Positions 6,051 through 6,127 of a DNA stretch of 6,127 bases are shown here, piece after piece (position 1 is the stretch's first letter; the number at the start of each line of letters is the position of its first letter). The notes below the pieces were generated by a model, which was not told the DNA's origin, ran no database searches, and worked only from the letters and a program-made list of their open reading frames with translations. The DNA is from Bacillota bacterium (lineage in GTDB: Bacteria > Bacillota > Clostridia > Saccharofermentanales > UBA5734). Where the stretch lies: the NCBI GenBank assembly GCA_023438965.1, contig JAEXPB010000336.1, positions 1 through 6,127 of the forward strand. Direction: 5' to 3'. A program made the translations under genes and the position numbers.

Positions 6051-6127
6051 CTAGATATCTTCCACCCGGTAGGACAAAGTCAATTCCTGCAGCGTTGATT
6101 CAAGCTGCCGATAACGGACGCCGGCAT
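6051..6127 (-). CDS. C-terminal fragment of an unidentified protein (cut by window edge)
   Basis: The last 24 or so codons of a minus-strand frame enter from the right and end in TAG at 6053-6051, with a C-terminus of RYRQLESTLQELTLSYRVEDI split across positions of the fragment (ending SYRVEDI). The strong terminator just downstream supports a real gene end in this frame. Too little is present to name a family. It is not the usual LexA C-terminus. Confidence 0.55.
   Translation of the reverse strand, partial: AGVRYRQLESTLQELTLSYRVEDI

Noticed and set aside
5499..6098. A 199-codon plus-strand open frame at the right end
   Set aside because: It runs through two terminators, the LexA-type boxes and the minus-strand promoter, overlaps the metallolyase stop and shows no recognisable domain. 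The opposite-strand small gene has the better promoter and ribosome site.

Overview
The window looks like a chromosomal segment of an anaerobic, moderately GC-rich Bacillota (Clostridia-like) bacterium. This is inferred from strong AGGAGG ribosome binding sites, a perfect sigma-A-type promoter (TTGACA-17-TATAAT), LexA boxes of the Bacillus type (GAAC-N4-GTTY) rather than the E. coli type, the gene order ruvC-ruvA-ruvB-queH, and a clostridial-style DRE-TIM metallolyase. No mobile element, CRISPR array, rRNA or tRNA is visible.

Left part (1-2705, minus strand): a compact operon reads ruvC, ruvA, ruvB, then the first 112 codons of queH, which runs off the left edge. Spacing is tight. ruvC and ruvA abut with no gap, 23 bases separate ruvA and ruvB, and ruvB and queH share an ATGA overlap. 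The first three products form the Holliday-junction resolvasome, and the fourth completes queuosine biosynthesis. A promoter with a LexA-type box just downstream of its -10 lies before ruvC.

Middle (2819-4065): a minus-strand gene encodes an alpha/alpha-toroid (squalene-cyclase/prenyltransferase-like) protein of unknown function. It is divergent from the next gene, and a strong GC-rich hairpin lies between them.

Right part (4008-5573, plus strand): a monocistronic DRE-TIM metallolyase (isopropylmalate / homocitrate / Re-citrate synthase superfamily) has a perfect consensus promoter and a simple terminator.

Right edge (5532-6127, minus strand): the tail of an unidentified gene ends in a strong terminator. 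After it comes a small single-pass membrane protein gene whose promoter (TTGACG-17-TATTCT) is flanked by two LexA-type boxes, one just upstream of the -35 and one over the start site. The most interesting reading of the window is a local SOS regulon: junction-processing enzymes plus an unrecognised small membrane protein with the layout expected of an SOS cell-division inhibitor. That functional assignment is inference.
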